A stretch of 64,000 nucleotides of DNA from Burkholderiales bacterium (GCA_026417035.1 JAOAEA010000007.1:20058-84057), one strand, 5' to 3'. Positions 45,311 to 54,058 are shown, counted from the first letter of the stretch. Made by a program: numbers and translations. Notes: generated by a model from the letters alone, not told the origin.

Positions 45311-46615
45311 GTGGGCGACTTCTGGATCACCGCGCTCCTCATCGCGGCCCTCTTCCTGCTGCTCGGCACCGGCGTCTGGATCGGGCTCTCGCTCGTCGGC
45401 GTCGCCTGGATCGGCATGCAGGCCTTCACGTCGCGCCCGGTCGGCGACGCGATGGCGGTCACCATCTGGGGGTCCGCGTCGAGCTGGACCCTCACCGCGC
45501 TGCCGCTCTTCATCTGGATGGGCGAGATCCTCTTCCGCACGCGCCTCTCCGAGGACATGTTCCGCGGCCTCGCGCCCTGGATGGAGCGGCTGCCGGGGCG
45601 CCTCCTGCATACCAACATCATCGGCTGCACGATCTTCGCCGCCGTGTCGGGATCGAGCGCGGCGACCGCGGCGACGATCGGCAAGATGACGCTGCCGGAG
45701 CTCGCGAAGCGCGGCTACCCCGAGGGCATCACCATCGGCTCGCTCGCCGGCGCCGGGACGCTCGGCCTGCTGATCCCGCCGTCGATCATCATGATCGTGT
45801 ACGGCGTGACGGCCGAGGTCTCGATCGCGAAGCTCTTCATCGCCGGCGTGCTGCCCGGCGTCCTGCTCGCGGCGCTCTTCATGGGCTACGTGATGGCCTG
45901 GGCCCTCGCCCACCCCGGCGCCATCCCGCCCATCGAGCGGCGCACGACCTTCGTGCAGAAGCTGCACGCCTCGCGCCACCTGATCCCCGTGATGCTGCTC
46001 ATCGCCGCGGTGCTCGGCTCGATCTACGCCGGCATCGCGACGGCCACCGAGGCCGCCGCGTTCGGGGTGGTCGGCGCGCTGGCGATCTCGGCGACGCAGG
46101 GCTCGCTCACCCGCCGAACCTTCACCGAAAGCCTGCTCGGCGCGACGCGCCTCTACTGCATGATCGCGCTGATCCTCGCCGGCGCCTCGTTCCTCACGCT
46201 CTCCATGGGCTACATCGGGCTGCCGCGCCACCTCGCGGAATGGATCGGCACGCTCGGCCTCGCGCCGCTCGCGCTCGTGCTCGCGCTGATGGTGTTCTAC
46301 ATCGTGCTCGGCTGCTTCCTCGACGGGATCTCGATGGTCGTGCTCACGATGGCGGTGATCCTGCCGACCGTGCAGCGCGCCGGCATCGACCTCATCTGGT
46401 TCGGCATCTTCGTCGTGCTCGTCGTGGAGATGGCGCAGATCACCCCGCCGGTGGGCTTCAACCTCTTCGTGCTGCAGGGCATGACCGGCAAGCAGATCAC
46501 GTGGATCGGCAAGCACACCCTGCCCATGTTCGTCCTCATGATCGGCGCCGTGCTCGCCATCTGGTTCTTCCCCGGGATCGTGACTTGGCTGCCGCAGCAG
46601 ATGAAGCTCGGTTAG
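45311..46615 (+). CDS. TRAP transporter large permease DctM
   Basis: This 434-residue integral membrane protein matches DctM/SiaM. It has GVWIGLSLVGVAWIG, LPLFIWMGEILFRT, SGSSAATAATIGKMTLPELAKRGY, and near the end LVVEMAQITPPVGFNLFVLQGM, all family hallmarks, with about 12 hydrophobic segments. It moves the substrate with a sodium or proton gradient. The start is a GTG 3 bases after dctQ. Confidence 0.95.
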   Translation: MGDFWITALLIAALFLLLGTGVWIGLSLVGVAWIGMQAFTSRPVGDAMAVTIWGSASSWTLTALPLFIWMGEILFRTRLSEDMFRGLAPWMERLPGRLLHTNIIGCTIFAAVSGSSAATAATIGKMTLPELAKRGYPEGITIGSLAGAGTLGLLIPPSIIMIVYGVTAEVSIAKLFIAGVLPGVLLAALFMGYVMAWALAHPGAIPPIERRTTFVQKLHASRHLIPVMLLIAAVLGSIYAGIATATEAAAFGVVGALAISATQGSLTRRTFTESLLGATRLYCMIALILAGASFLTLSMGYIGLPRHLAEWIGTLGLAPLALVLALMVFYIVLGCFLDGISMVVLTMAVILPTVQRAGIDLIWFGIFVVLVVEMAQITPPVGFNLFVLQGMTGKQITWIGKHTLPMFVLMIGAVLAIWFFPGIVTWLPQQMKLG

Positions 46616-46625
46616 CGTCCGCGGC

Positions 46626-48152
46626 GTGCGCCGCGCTGCGGAAGTGGCGGGCGTGACGCGCGCCGTGGCCTTCGCGCCGGTCTGCACCGTCGCCGCGATC
46701 CGCGACATCGAGGCTGCGGCCTTCGCGCAGTCGCCGCCGGCGCCGCTGATGCAGCGCGCGGGGCTCGCCACGGCGGAGCTCGCACGCGAGCTCGCCGGCG
46801 GGGACGCCGCGGGCGTGCTGGTGCTCGCGGGCCCCGGCAACAACGGCGGCGACGCGCTCGAGGCGGCCGTCCACCTCAAGCGTTGGTTCTTCCGCCCGAG
46901 CGTCGTCTTCGCGGGCGACGCCGCCCGCCTTCCGCCGGATGCCGCCGCCGCGCTCGCCCGGTGGCGCGACGCCGGCGGCGAGCTGCTCGCCGAGATCCCG
47001 CAGCGGCCCTTCGGCCTCGTGATCGACGGCCTCTTCGGCATCGGGCTCAAACGCCCGCTCGAAGGGCGGTACGCGGCCCTGATCGACGCGGCCAACCGCA
47101 TGGGCGCGCGCGTGCTCGCGGTCGACGTCCCGAGCGGCCTCGACGCCGACACCGGCGCGGCGCTCGGCGCGACCGTCCGCGCGACCCACACGCTCACCTT
47201 CATCGCGCTCAAACCCGGGCTGCTCACGCTCGACGGGCCCGACCATGCCGGCACCGTGCAGGTCGCGGCGCTCGGCCTCGATGCGGGCACGCCCGGCAGC
47301 GGATGCGGCGCGCTCGTGGCGGCCGCCATCCTCGACGCGCTGCCGCTCGATCGCCCCCGCAACTTCCACAAGGGCAACGCGGGCAGCGTCGCCGTCATCG
47401 GCGGCGCGCCGGGCATGGTGGGCGCGGCCTTGCTCGCGGGGCGCGCGGCGCTGCGCACCGGCGCGGGCAAGGTCTTCCTCGGCCTGCTCGCGCCGGACGC
47501 GCCCGCGGTCGACGTGGCGCAGCCCGAGCTCATGATGCGCCGGCCGGAGTCGCTGCTCGCCGACGTGCCCGTCGACGTGTACGCGGTGGGGCCCGGCCTC
47601 GGCCAGGACGCGGCCGCGCAGCGGCTGCTCGGCCAGGCGCTGCGGAGCGAGCGCACGGTGGTGCTCGACGCGGACGGCCTCAACCTGGTGGCCGCCTACT
47701 CGGTGCTGCAGCACGCGCTCGCATCGCGCCGGGCGGCGACGCTCATCACGCCGCATCCGGCCGAGGCCGCGCGGCTCGCCGGCACCGACACGGCAGCCGT
47801 GCAGGCCGACCGGCTCGCGGCCGCGCGCGCTCTCGCCGCGAAGTTCTCCTGCGCGGTGGCGCTCAAGGGCAACGGCACCATCGTCGCTGCACCGGACGGC
47901 CGCTGGTGGGTGAACGGCTCGGGCAACCCCGGGCTCGCGAGCGCCGGTTCCGGCGACGTGCTCACCGGCATCGTCGCGAGTCTCGCCGCGCAGGGCGCCG
48001 AGCCCGTCGACGCGCTGCTCGGCGGCGTCTGGCTGCACGGCGCGGCCGCCGACGCGCTCGCCGCCGCCGGCGTGGGCCCGATCGGCATCGCGGCGGGCGA
48101 GCTCGTCGACGCGGCGCGCACGCTCCTCAACCGGCGCGCGGCGCGGGCCTAG
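46626..48152 (+). CDS. nnr: Bifunctional NAD(P)H-hydrate epimerase / ADP-dependent dehydratase
   Basis: This repairs hydrated NAD(P)H. The N-terminal YjeF (epimerase) half has AGLATAELAREL, LAGPGNNGGDALEAAVHLK and DVPSGLDADTG. The C-terminal dehydratase half has RNFHKGNAGSVAVIGGAPGM and the phosphate-binding ASAGSGDVLTGIVASLAAQG. At 508 residues it is the normal fused form. The ORF-track GTG at 46626 may be 9 codons too early; GTG at 46653 (MTRAVAFAPV) has a better purine-rich leader. It lies 10 bases after dctM. Confidence 0.94.
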   Translation: MRRAAEVAGVTRAVAFAPVCTVAAIRDIEAAAFAQSPPAPLMQRAGLATAELARELAGGDAAGVLVLAGPGNNGGDALEAAVHLKRWFFRPSVVFAGDAARLPPDAAAALARWRDAGGELLAEIPQRPFGLVIDGLFGIGLKRPLEGRYAALIDAANRMGARVLAVDVPSGLDADTGAALGATVRATHTLTFIALKPGLLTLDGPDHAGTVQVAALGLDAGTPGSGCGALVAAAILDALPLDRPRNFHKGNAGSVAVIGGAPGMVGAALLAGRAALRTGAGKVFLGLLAPDAPAVDVAQPELMMRRPESLLADVPVDVYAVGPGLGQDAAAQRLLGQALRSERTVVLDADGLNLVAAYSVLQHALASRRAATLITPHPAEAARLAGTDTAAVQADRLAAARALAAKFSCAVALKGNGTIVAAPDGRWWVNGSGNPGLASAGSGDVLTGIVASLAAQGAEPVDALLGGVWLHGAAADALAAAGVGPIGIAAGELVDAARTLLNRRAARA

Positions 48153-48189
48153 CGCCCCGCCGCCGCGCAAGCTCCGAAAGCTCCGCCCC

Positions 48190-49923
48190 ATGGAAGCCAA
48201 CGTCTTCATCCGCGCGCGCTCGTTCCTCGGCAAGGTGTGGAACCTCGCCTCGCCCTACTGGCGCTCCGAGGAGCGGGGCACCGCCTGGGCGCTGCTCGCC
48301 GCGATCGTGGCGATCTCGATGGGTCTCGTGTACATGCTGGTGCTGCTCAACGACTGGCAGCGGCAGTTCTTCAACGCGATCGAGGCGAGGCAGTACGAGG
48401 ACTTCTTCGCGCTGCTGCTCTACTTCAGCTTCCTCGCCGCCGTGTTCATCGTCGCCTCGGTGTACCGCACCTATCTCCAGCAGATGCTCGAGATGCGCTG
48501 GCGGATCTGGCTCACGAAGCAGTACCTCGGCGACTGGCTCGGCGAGCAGGCCTTCTACCGCCTCGAGCTCGCCGGCCGCGGCACCGACAACCCCGACCAG
48601 CGCATCGCCGAGGACCTGCGGCTCTTCACCTCGAACACGCTCGCGCTCGGTCTGGGGCTGCTGCGCGAAGCGGTCACGCTGGCGTCCTTCGTCGTGATCC
48701 TTTGGCACGTCTCGGGGCCGCTGCGGTTCGACCTCGGGGGCAGCGCGGTCACGATCCCCGGCTACATGGTCTGGGCGGCGCTCGCCTACGCGATCGTCGG
48801 CAGCGTGCTCACCCACTTCGTCGGCCGGCCGCTCATCGGGCTCAACTTCCGTCAGGAGCGCGTCGAGGCCGACCTCCGCTTCGGTCTCGTGCGTCTGCGC
48901 GAGCACGCCGAGGGCATCGCGCTCTACCGCGGCGAGGCCCCGGAGCGCCGCTCGCTCCTCGACCGGCTCGAGCGGGTGCGCGAGAACTGGTGGGCGCTGA
49001 TGCTCTACACGAAGCGGCTCGGCACGTTCACCATCGGCTACAACCAGATCGCGGTCGTCTTCCCGTACTTCGTCGCGGGGCCGCGCTACTTCACCGGCGC
49101 GATCACGCTCGGCGAGCTCACGCAGATCGCCAACGCGTTCGGGCAGGTGCAGAGCTCGCTCTCGTGGTTCGTCGACAGCTACGGGGCGCTCGCCAACTGG
49201 AAGGCGAGCGTGGACCGCCTGCTCACGTTCCACGAGGCGCTGCAGGAAACCCACCGCGAGATCCGCGAGGCCCCCGCCATCCGGCGCGAGCCGGCCGTCG
49301 CCCCGGCGCTCTGCGCCGAGGACCTGACGCTCGCGCTGCCGGACGGCCGGGTGATCCTCGCCGACGCATCCTTCTGCCTCGAACCGGGCGAGCGCGTCGT
49401 GGTCACGGGCCCCTCGGGAAGCGGCAAGAGCACCCTCTTCCGCGCGCTCGCCGGGATCTGGCCGTTCGGGCGCGGGCGTATCGTCGTGCCCGAAGGCGCG
49501 CGGCTCCTCTTCCTCCCGCAGAAGCCCTACATCCCGATCGCGAGCCTGCGCGAGGCCGTTTCGTTCCCCGCCGTCGCCGGCACCTACTCCGACGACGACA
49601 TCCGCGCGGCGCTCGATGCGGTGGGGCTCGGCGGGTTCGCCGACCGCCTCGACGAGACGCAGAACTGGAGCATGCGCCTCTCGGGCGGCGAGCAGCAGAA
49701 ACTCGCGATCGCGCGCGCGCTCCTCGCGCGGCCGGACTGGCTCTTCCTCGACGAGGCGACCTCCGCGATGGATCCCGCCGCCCAGCGGACCGCGTTGGCC
49801 GCGCTGGCCGCCCGCCTGCCGCAGGCGACCGTCGTGAGCATCGCGCACGGCGAGGGCGAGCTCGCCGGCCGACGCCTCGCCTTCGTGCCCGAGAACGGGA
49901 TGGCGCGGCTCGCCGCCGGGTGA
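48190..49923 (+). CDS. ABC transporter ATP-binding protein/permease (SbmA/BacA-like, ABCD type)
   Basis: This 577-residue half-transporter has a fused membrane domain (residues 1-340) and ATPase (360-577). The membrane part (FNAIEARQYEDFFALL, YLQQMLEMRWRIWLT, DNPDQRIAEDLRLFT) is typical of the SbmA/BacA/YddA group of the ABC_membrane_2 family. The ATPase has Walker A GPSGSGKST, signature LSGGEQQKLAIARALL and Walker B WLFLDEATSAMD. Related proteins import vitamin B12, very long fatty acids or peptides; the substrate here is unknown. It is 37 bases after nnr. Confidence 0.9.
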   Translation: MEANVFIRARSFLGKVWNLASPYWRSEERGTAWALLAAIVAISMGLVYMLVLLNDWQRQFFNAIEARQYEDFFALLLYFSFLAAVFIVASVYRTYLQQMLEMRWRIWLTKQYLGDWLGEQAFYRLELAGRGTDNPDQRIAEDLRLFTSNTLALGLGLLREAVTLASFVVILWHVSGPLRFDLGGSAVTIPGYMVWAALAYAIVGSVLTHFVGRPLIGLNFRQERVEADLRFGLVRLREHAEGIALYRGEAPERRSLLDRLERVRENWWALMLYTKRLGTFTIGYNQIAVVFPYFVAGPRYFTGAITLGELTQIANAFGQVQSSLSWFVDSYGALANWKASVDRLLTFHEALQETHREIREAPAIRREPAVAPALCAEDLTLALPDGRVILADASFCLEPGERVVVTGPSGSGKSTLFRALAGIWPFGRGRIVVPEGARLLFLPQKPYIPIASLREAVSFPAVAGTYSDDDIRAALDAVGLGGFADRLDETQNWSMRLSGGEQQKLAIARALLARPDWLFLDEATSAMDPAAQRTALAALAARLPQATVVSIAHGEGELAGRRLAFVPENGMARLAAG

Positions 49924-49940
49924 TCGCGCGGCGGCCCCGC

Positions 49941-50432
49941 TCAGGGCAGGATGCGCAAGAGCAGCGAGCCGGCGTCGGCGGCCGAGCCACGTTCGATCTC
50001 GTCCGCGGTGGCCGGCCGCACCGACGCCACGTGGATCAGGAACTTGAGCGCCATGCCCGCGAGCGGGTGATTGCCGTCGAGGACCACGGCGTCGTCCGCG
50101 ACGTCGGTCACGGTGTAGATCGTCTCGTCGCCCGCCTCGCCCGGGATGCCCTCGAACTGCATGCCGACCGCGACCGATTCGGGGAACTTCCCGCGCGGCT
50201 CGACGCGGAGCAGCGTCTCGTCGTAGTCGCCGAACGCATCCTCGGGCTCGAGCCGGACCTCGAGGCGGTCGCCCTCGGCACGGCCCGCGAGGGCCTGCTC
50301 GAGCGCGGGCAGCAGCCCCTCGGCGCCCCCGTGCAGGTAGAGCAGCGGCTCCTCGGTCTTCTGCAGGACGTTGCCCCAGAGGTCCTGGAGCTCGATGTCG
50401 AGTGCGGCGACGGTGCCGGGGCCGATGTTCAA
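49941..50432 (-). CDS. FKBP-type peptidyl-prolyl isomerase (SlyD-like)
   Basis: The sequence matches SlyD/FkpB-type isomerases: PLLYLHGGAEGLLPALEQALAGRAEGDRLEVRLEPEDAFGDYDETLLRVEPRGKF, and the insert-in-flap part GDETIYTVTDVADDAVVLDGNHPLAGMALKF. I choose a TTG start at 50432 (LNIGPGTVAALDIEL), because GGAGG lies 4 bases before it and the earlier 12 residues of the ORF in the track look non-native. The result is 163 residues. No histidine-rich metal-binding tail is present. Confidence 0.88.
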   Translation of the reverse strand: MNIGPGTVAALDIELQDLWGNVLQKTEEPLLYLHGGAEGLLPALEQALAGRAEGDRLEVRLEPEDAFGDYDETLLRVEPRGKFPESVAVGMQFEGIPGEAGDETIYTVTDVADDAVVLDGNHPLAGMALKFLIHVASVRPATADEIERGSAADAGSLLLRILP

Positions 50433-50484
50433 GGAACCTCCGCGAGGGCTCGCCGGCGCGCGGCGCACCGCGCCCGCGGACGGC

Positions 50485-50952
50485 TCAGCCGAGCTGCTTC
50501 ACCAGCGCCAGCACCTCGGCGGCGTGGCCCCTGGGGTTGACGTTCACGAGCGTGTGGCGCACCTTGCCGCGCTTGTCGATGATGAAGGTCGCGCGCTGGA
50601 TACAGCGCTTCTTCACGCCGTCGTGGTCCTTCTCCGCGACCACGCCGTACTTGCCGCAGACCTCGGTGTCCGGGTCGGCGAGCAGCCGCACGGAGAGCCC
50701 GTTCTCGTCGCGGAACTCGGCGTGCCGCAGGCAGTCGTCGGGCGAGATGCCGAGGACGATCGTGTCGTGGCGCAGGAAATCGCTCTCGTGGTCGCTGAAG
50801 TCGATCGCCTGCAGCGTGCAGCCCGGCGTGCCGTCGCGCGGATAGAAATAGAGCACGACGTTGTGCTTGCCCCTGAACTGCGCGAGGCTCACCGTCTCCA
50901 TGTCCGCATCGGGCAGGGAGAAGTTGGGCGCGGGCTGGCCGACTTGCAGCAT
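50485..50952 (-). CDS. Peroxiredoxin (BCP/PrxQ type)
   Basis: This 155-residue thiol peroxidase carries the peroxidatic cysteine 45 in FYPRDGTPGCTLQ, followed by the conserved SPDDCLRHAEFRDENGL and KRCIQRATFIID. In many PrxQ proteins a resolving cysteine lies five residues after the peroxidatic one. Here that position (residue 50) is isoleucine, so resolution must use another of the three remaining cysteines or an external thiol. It follows upstream of the FKBP gene on the same strand. Confidence 0.92.
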   Translation of the reverse strand: MLQVGQPAPNFSLPDADMETVSLAQFRGKHNVVLYFYPRDGTPGCTLQAIDFSDHESDFLRHDTIVLGISPDDCLRHAEFRDENGLSVRLLADPDTEVCGKYGVVAEKDHDGVKKRCIQRATFIIDKRGKVRHTLVNVNPRGHAAEVLALVKQLG

Positions 50953-51100
50953 GACGGTTGCGCGGGGTCGCGGCGATTCTAAACCAACTCATTTCGCTCC
51001 GTGTCAAGGGGAGCGGCGCGAACCGTTTCATATAATCGCAACGTGGCGTCGCGCGGATGCGCCCCGCATCGCGCTTCGGCCGCCGCACGGCTTCACGCTC

Positions 51101-52225
51101 ATGGGACTCGACCTCCTCGGCGGCCTCGCGCCGCGCGAATTCCTCGCCCGCCACTGGCAGAAGCGCCCGCTCGTCGTGCGCGGGGCCGTGCCGGGGTTCC
51201 GCGGCGCGGCGACGCCGCGCGAGCTCTTCGCGATCGCGGGGCGCGACGACGCGGAGTCGCGCCTGGTGTCGCGCTCGCGCGGGCGCTGGCACCTGCGCCA
51301 CGGCCCGTTCGCGGCGCGGACGCTCGCCGCGATGCCGCGCCGCGGCTGGACACTGCTCGTGCAGGGCGTCAACGAATTCTTGCCCGCGGCCGACGCCCTG
51401 ATGCGGCGCTTCGCGTTCGTGCCCTACGCGCGCCTCGACGACGTGATGGCGAGCTACGCGGTCCCCGGCGGCGGCGTCGGCCCGCACTTCGATTCCTACG
51501 ACGTCTTCCTCCTGCAGGGCCTCGGGCGGCGGCGCTGGCGCATCGGCGCGCAGCGCGACCGGACGCTCGACCCGCGCGCGCCGCTGCGCGTGCTCGCGCG
51601 CTTCCGGCCCGAGGCCGAGTGGATCCTCGAGCCCGGCGACATGCTCTACCTGCCGCCGCGCTACGCGCACGAGGGTGTCGCGCTCGACGAATGCACCACG
51701 TGGTCGATCGGCTTTCGCGCGCCGTCCGCGACCGAGTACGCCCGGGGATTCCTCGGCTTCCTCGCCGACCGCCTCGACCTCGCCGGGCGCTACGCCGACC
51801 CCGACCTCGCGCCGCAGCACCATCCGGCCGAGATCGGCAGCGCGATGGTCGAACGGGTCGCGGCGATGCTCGCGGGCGTGCGCTGGCGCCGCGCCGACAT
51901 CGAAGCGTTCCTCGGCGAGTTCCTCTCTGAGCCGAAGCCGCGCGTCGTGTTCGACCCGCCGCGGTCCCCGCTCGGTCCGGCGCGCTTCGCCGCCGCCGTG
52001 CGGCGCCGCGGGGTGCGGCTCGACCTGCGCACCATCATGCTCTTCCGCGGCGCGCACGTGTACGTGAACGGCGAGCGCGCGCCGATGCCGCGCGGAACCC
52101 GGCACGCGCTCGTCGCGCTCGCCGACCGCCGCGCGCTCGCCCCCGCGGAGGTGGACACGCCCCTGCTCCCGCTGCTCCACGTGTGGTACCGTGCCGGCTA
52201 CCTCCATCCCGGGCCGCCCGCATGA
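51101..52225 (+). CDS. Cupin-4/JmjC-like 2-oxoglutarate oxygenase (ribosomal L16 arginine hydroxylase-like)
   Basis: This 374-residue protein resembles YcfD/RoxA, which hydroxylates an arginine of ribosomal protein L16. It has FLARHWQKRPLVVRGAVPGF, the iron-binding HxD in GVGPHFDSYDVFLLQ and the distal histidine in LYLPPRYAHEGVA. I start at ATG 51101 (MGLDLLGGL); the ORF in the track begins much earlier. Its stop overlaps the next gene by 4 bases (ATGA). Confidence 0.9.
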   Translation: MGLDLLGGLAPREFLARHWQKRPLVVRGAVPGFRGAATPRELFAIAGRDDAESRLVSRSRGRWHLRHGPFAARTLAAMPRRGWTLLVQGVNEFLPAADALMRRFAFVPYARLDDVMASYAVPGGGVGPHFDSYDVFLLQGLGRRRWRIGAQRDRTLDPRAPLRVLARFRPEAEWILEPGDMLYLPPRYAHEGVALDECTTWSIGFRAPSATEYARGFLGFLADRLDLAGRYADPDLAPQHHPAEIGSAMVERVAAMLAGVRWRRADIEAFLGEFLSEPKPRVVFDPPRSPLGPARFAAAVRRRGVRLDLRTIMLFRGAHVYVNGERAPMPRGTRHALVALADRRALAPAEVDTPLLPLLHVWYRAGYLHPGPPA

Positions 52226-52725
52226 CCCAGGACGACTCCTCGCCACCGCCCGAGCGCGTCGTGATCGACACACGCCGCGAGTATCAGGAGGCGTTCGACG
52301 CGCTCCTCGCGCTCGCCACCCGCGAGATCCGGATCTTCGACCCGGACCTGGCGCAGCTCGCGCTCGAGGCGCCGGAGCGCCTCGACCGCGTGGGCGCCTT
52401 CCTGCGCCGCACGCGCGGCAACCGCCTGTTCATCGCCGTCCACGATCCGGCGCCCCTCGCGCAACGCTCGCCGCGTCTCGCGCGCCTCGTGGCGCTCTTC
52501 AGCGACGACATCGCGGTGCACCGGACCACCGGCGAGGCGGAGCGCGCGCAGGACTGCTTCGTGCTCGCCGACCGCGAGCACTTCGTGCGGCGCGCGGTCG
52601 CGGCGCATCCGCGCGGTGTGTTCGCACGCCACGACCCGCACGAGGGCACGCTCATGCGCGAGCGCTTCGACCAGATCTGGGAGAGCTCCGAGCCGACGGC
52701 GCCGCCCACCACACTCGGTCTCTGA
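52222..52725 (+). CDS. DUF7931-like protein of unknown function
   Basis: The 167-residue protein begins MTQDDSSPPPERVVIDTRREYQEAFDALLALATREIRIFDPDL. This resembles a phospholipase D-like fold half without an HKD motif, and a domain often found after L16 hydroxylase-like genes. The C-terminus is RHDPHEGTLMRERFDQIWESSEP. The start overlaps the upstream cupin gene's stop as ATGA, so a linked role is likely. No catalytic residues can be named. Confidence 0.75.
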   Translation: MTQDDSSPPPERVVIDTRREYQEAFDALLALATREIRIFDPDLAQLALEAPERLDRVGAFLRRTRGNRLFIAVHDPAPLAQRSPRLARLVALFSDDIAVHRTTGEAERAQDCFVLADREHFVRRAVAAHPRGVFARHDPHEGTLMRERFDQIWESSEPTAPPTTLGL

Positions 52726-52868
52726 GCGACGCCGAAGAAGGGGGCGCGTTTCCGCGGGCCCCGATTCGGGCGCCGACCACGGGCACCCCCTCTCGCGGCA
52801 GCGGGCCGGGCGCGAGAGAATCACTCGCCGGCGCCCTCGCGGTGCCGGTGCCGCGGTGCCGCAGCCGT

Positions 52869-52874
52869 TATAAT
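52869..52874 (+). promoter_or_regulatory. Probable -10 box upstream of the small lipoprotein gene
   Basis: A perfect TATAAT lies 79 bases upstream of the lipoprotein ATG in an otherwise GC-rich 228-bp gap. The sequence about 17 bp upstream (CGGTGC) is a poor -35, so an activator or another sigma factor may be needed. Confidence 0.45.
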
Positions 52875-52953
52875 CATTGCCGCTCGGCCGGCGTGCCGCC
52901 GCGGGCCACCATCGGCCGACACCTCTCCTCACTCGAACAAAAGGGACCACACC

Positions 52954-53217
52954 ATGAAACGCACTCTCGTTGCCGCCGCGCTCGTCGCGATCGCGCTCGC
53001 CGGCTGCGGCAAGGAAGAACCGAAGCCGGCGCCCGCGCCCGCGCCTGCTGCCCAACCGCCGGCCGCGCCGCCGGCCGCCCCCGCGCCGGCGCCCGCCGCG
53101 GAGGCGCCGAAGGCGGATCAGCCGGCCGCCGCGCCGGCCGCGGGCGAAGCGGCGAAGGCCGCGGGCGAAGCCGCCAAGGCGGCGGCCGAGCCCGCCAAGG
53201 AAGAAGCGAAGAAGTAA
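52954..53217 (+). CDS. Small Ala/Pro/Lys-rich lipoprotein
   Basis: This 87-residue protein has a signal peptide and lipobox (ALVAIALAGCGKEE). The mature part is low-complexity, first proline/alanine repeats (PAPAPAPAAQPPAAPPAAP), then lysine-containing AAKAAGEAAKAAAEPAKEEAKK, which suggests an extended linker that reaches from a membrane to the peptidoglycan or nucleic-acid-like surfaces. No domain is seen. It has its own promoter-like -10 box and a strong terminator, so it is monocistronic. Confidence 0.8.
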   Translation: MKRTLVAAALVAIALAGCGKEEPKPAPAPAPAAQPPAAPPAAPAPAPAAEAPKADQPAAAPAAGEAAKAAGEAAKAAAEPAKEEAKK

Positions 53218-53234
53218 GCGGCGCTTCGGCGGCG

Positions 53235-53269
53235 CGCGAAGGCCGGCCCATGGGCCGGCCTTCGCGTTT
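53235..53269 (+). terminator. 32-bp perfect palindrome with T-run after the lipoprotein gene
   Basis: CGCGAAGGCCGGCCCA is followed directly by its reverse complement, then TTT. It lies 17 bases after the lipoprotein stop, between convergent genes. Strong intrinsic terminator for the plus strand; it also shields the MBL gene coming from the other side. Confidence 0.85.
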
Positions 53270-53290
53270 CTGCGCCCGGGTGGCACGCCT

Positions 53291-54058
53291 TCAGAGCGCG
53301 CGCCAGCCGAAGCCCTCCTGCTGCGAAGCGATGCCGATCCAATCGGCCGGGCAGCCGAGCGCCTGCGCCAGCGCCGCGCGCGCCAACTCGGGGGTGTTGT
53401 TCGCCTCGGAGAGATGCGCCGCGACGACGTGGCGCAGCCGCGTCCTGTCGAGCGCGGCGAGCAGCTCCGCCGCCGCGTCGTTCGCCAGATGCCCGAAGGG
53501 GCCGGCGATTCGCTGCTTCAGCCACTCGGGATAGGGCCCGGCGGCGAGCATCCCGGGATCATGGTTGCACTCCAGAACCAGCGCGTCGCAACCCGAGAGC
53601 ATCTCGACGACGTGCCGGGTCGGCGCGCCGATGTCGGTGAGCACCCCGAGCCGGAGCGCGCCGTCGGAGAAGACGAACTGCACCGGCTCGCGTGCGTCGT
53701 GGGGCACCGGAAACGGGGTGATCGAGAGCCCGCCAACGGCGAACGGCGCGTGGCTGTCGATCGGCACGACGCGTGCCGGCGCCCCGTCGCCACCGACCGC
53801 CCGGAAGGTGCCGTGCGTCATCCACACGGTGAGACCGTGCCGCGCGGCGAAGGGGAGCGCGTGGCCGGCATGGTCGTCGTGCTCGTGCGTGACGACGATC
53901 CCGTCGAGGTCGGCCGGGGCGAGGCCGAGGCGTGCCAGACGGCGCTCACAGTCCCGCGGGGCGAAGCCGCAATCGAGGAGGACACGGGAAGCGCTCGCGG
54001 CGACGACCAGCGCGTTGCCGCGGCTGCCGCTGCCGAGCGAGGCGAAGCGCAGGCTCAA
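53291..54058 (-). CDS. MBL-fold metallohydrolase (YycJ/WalJ-like)
   Basis: This 255-residue protein begins MSLRFASLGSGSRGNALVV and has DCGFAPRDCERRLARLG, VVTHEHDDHAGHA (the metal-binding HxHxDH motif), LTDIGAPT, LECNHDPGML and HVVAAHLSEANN. This set is typical of the YycJ/VicX group, which are predicted double-strand DNA 5'-exonucleases or phosphodiesterases. It lies 76 bases downstream of bamC on the same strand. Confidence 0.9.
   Translation of the reverse strand: MSLRFASLGSGSRGNALVVAASASRVLLDCGFAPRDCERRLARLGLAPADLDGIVVTHEHDDHAGHALPFAARHGLTVWMTHGTFRAVGGDGAPARVVPIDSHAPFAVGGLSITPFPVPHDAREPVQFVFSDGALRLGVLTDIGAPTRHVVEMLSGCDALVLECNHDPGMLAAGPYPEWLKQRIAGPFGHLANDAAAELLAALDRTRLRHVVAAHLSEANNTPELARAALAQALGCPADWIGIASQQEGFGWRAL

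Noticed and set aside
43453-46656. 1067-aa plus-strand ORF over the TRAP genes
   Set aside because: It is a frame-shifted shadow of the flavoprotein, DctP, DctQ and DctM, which have proper motifs and starts in their own frames.
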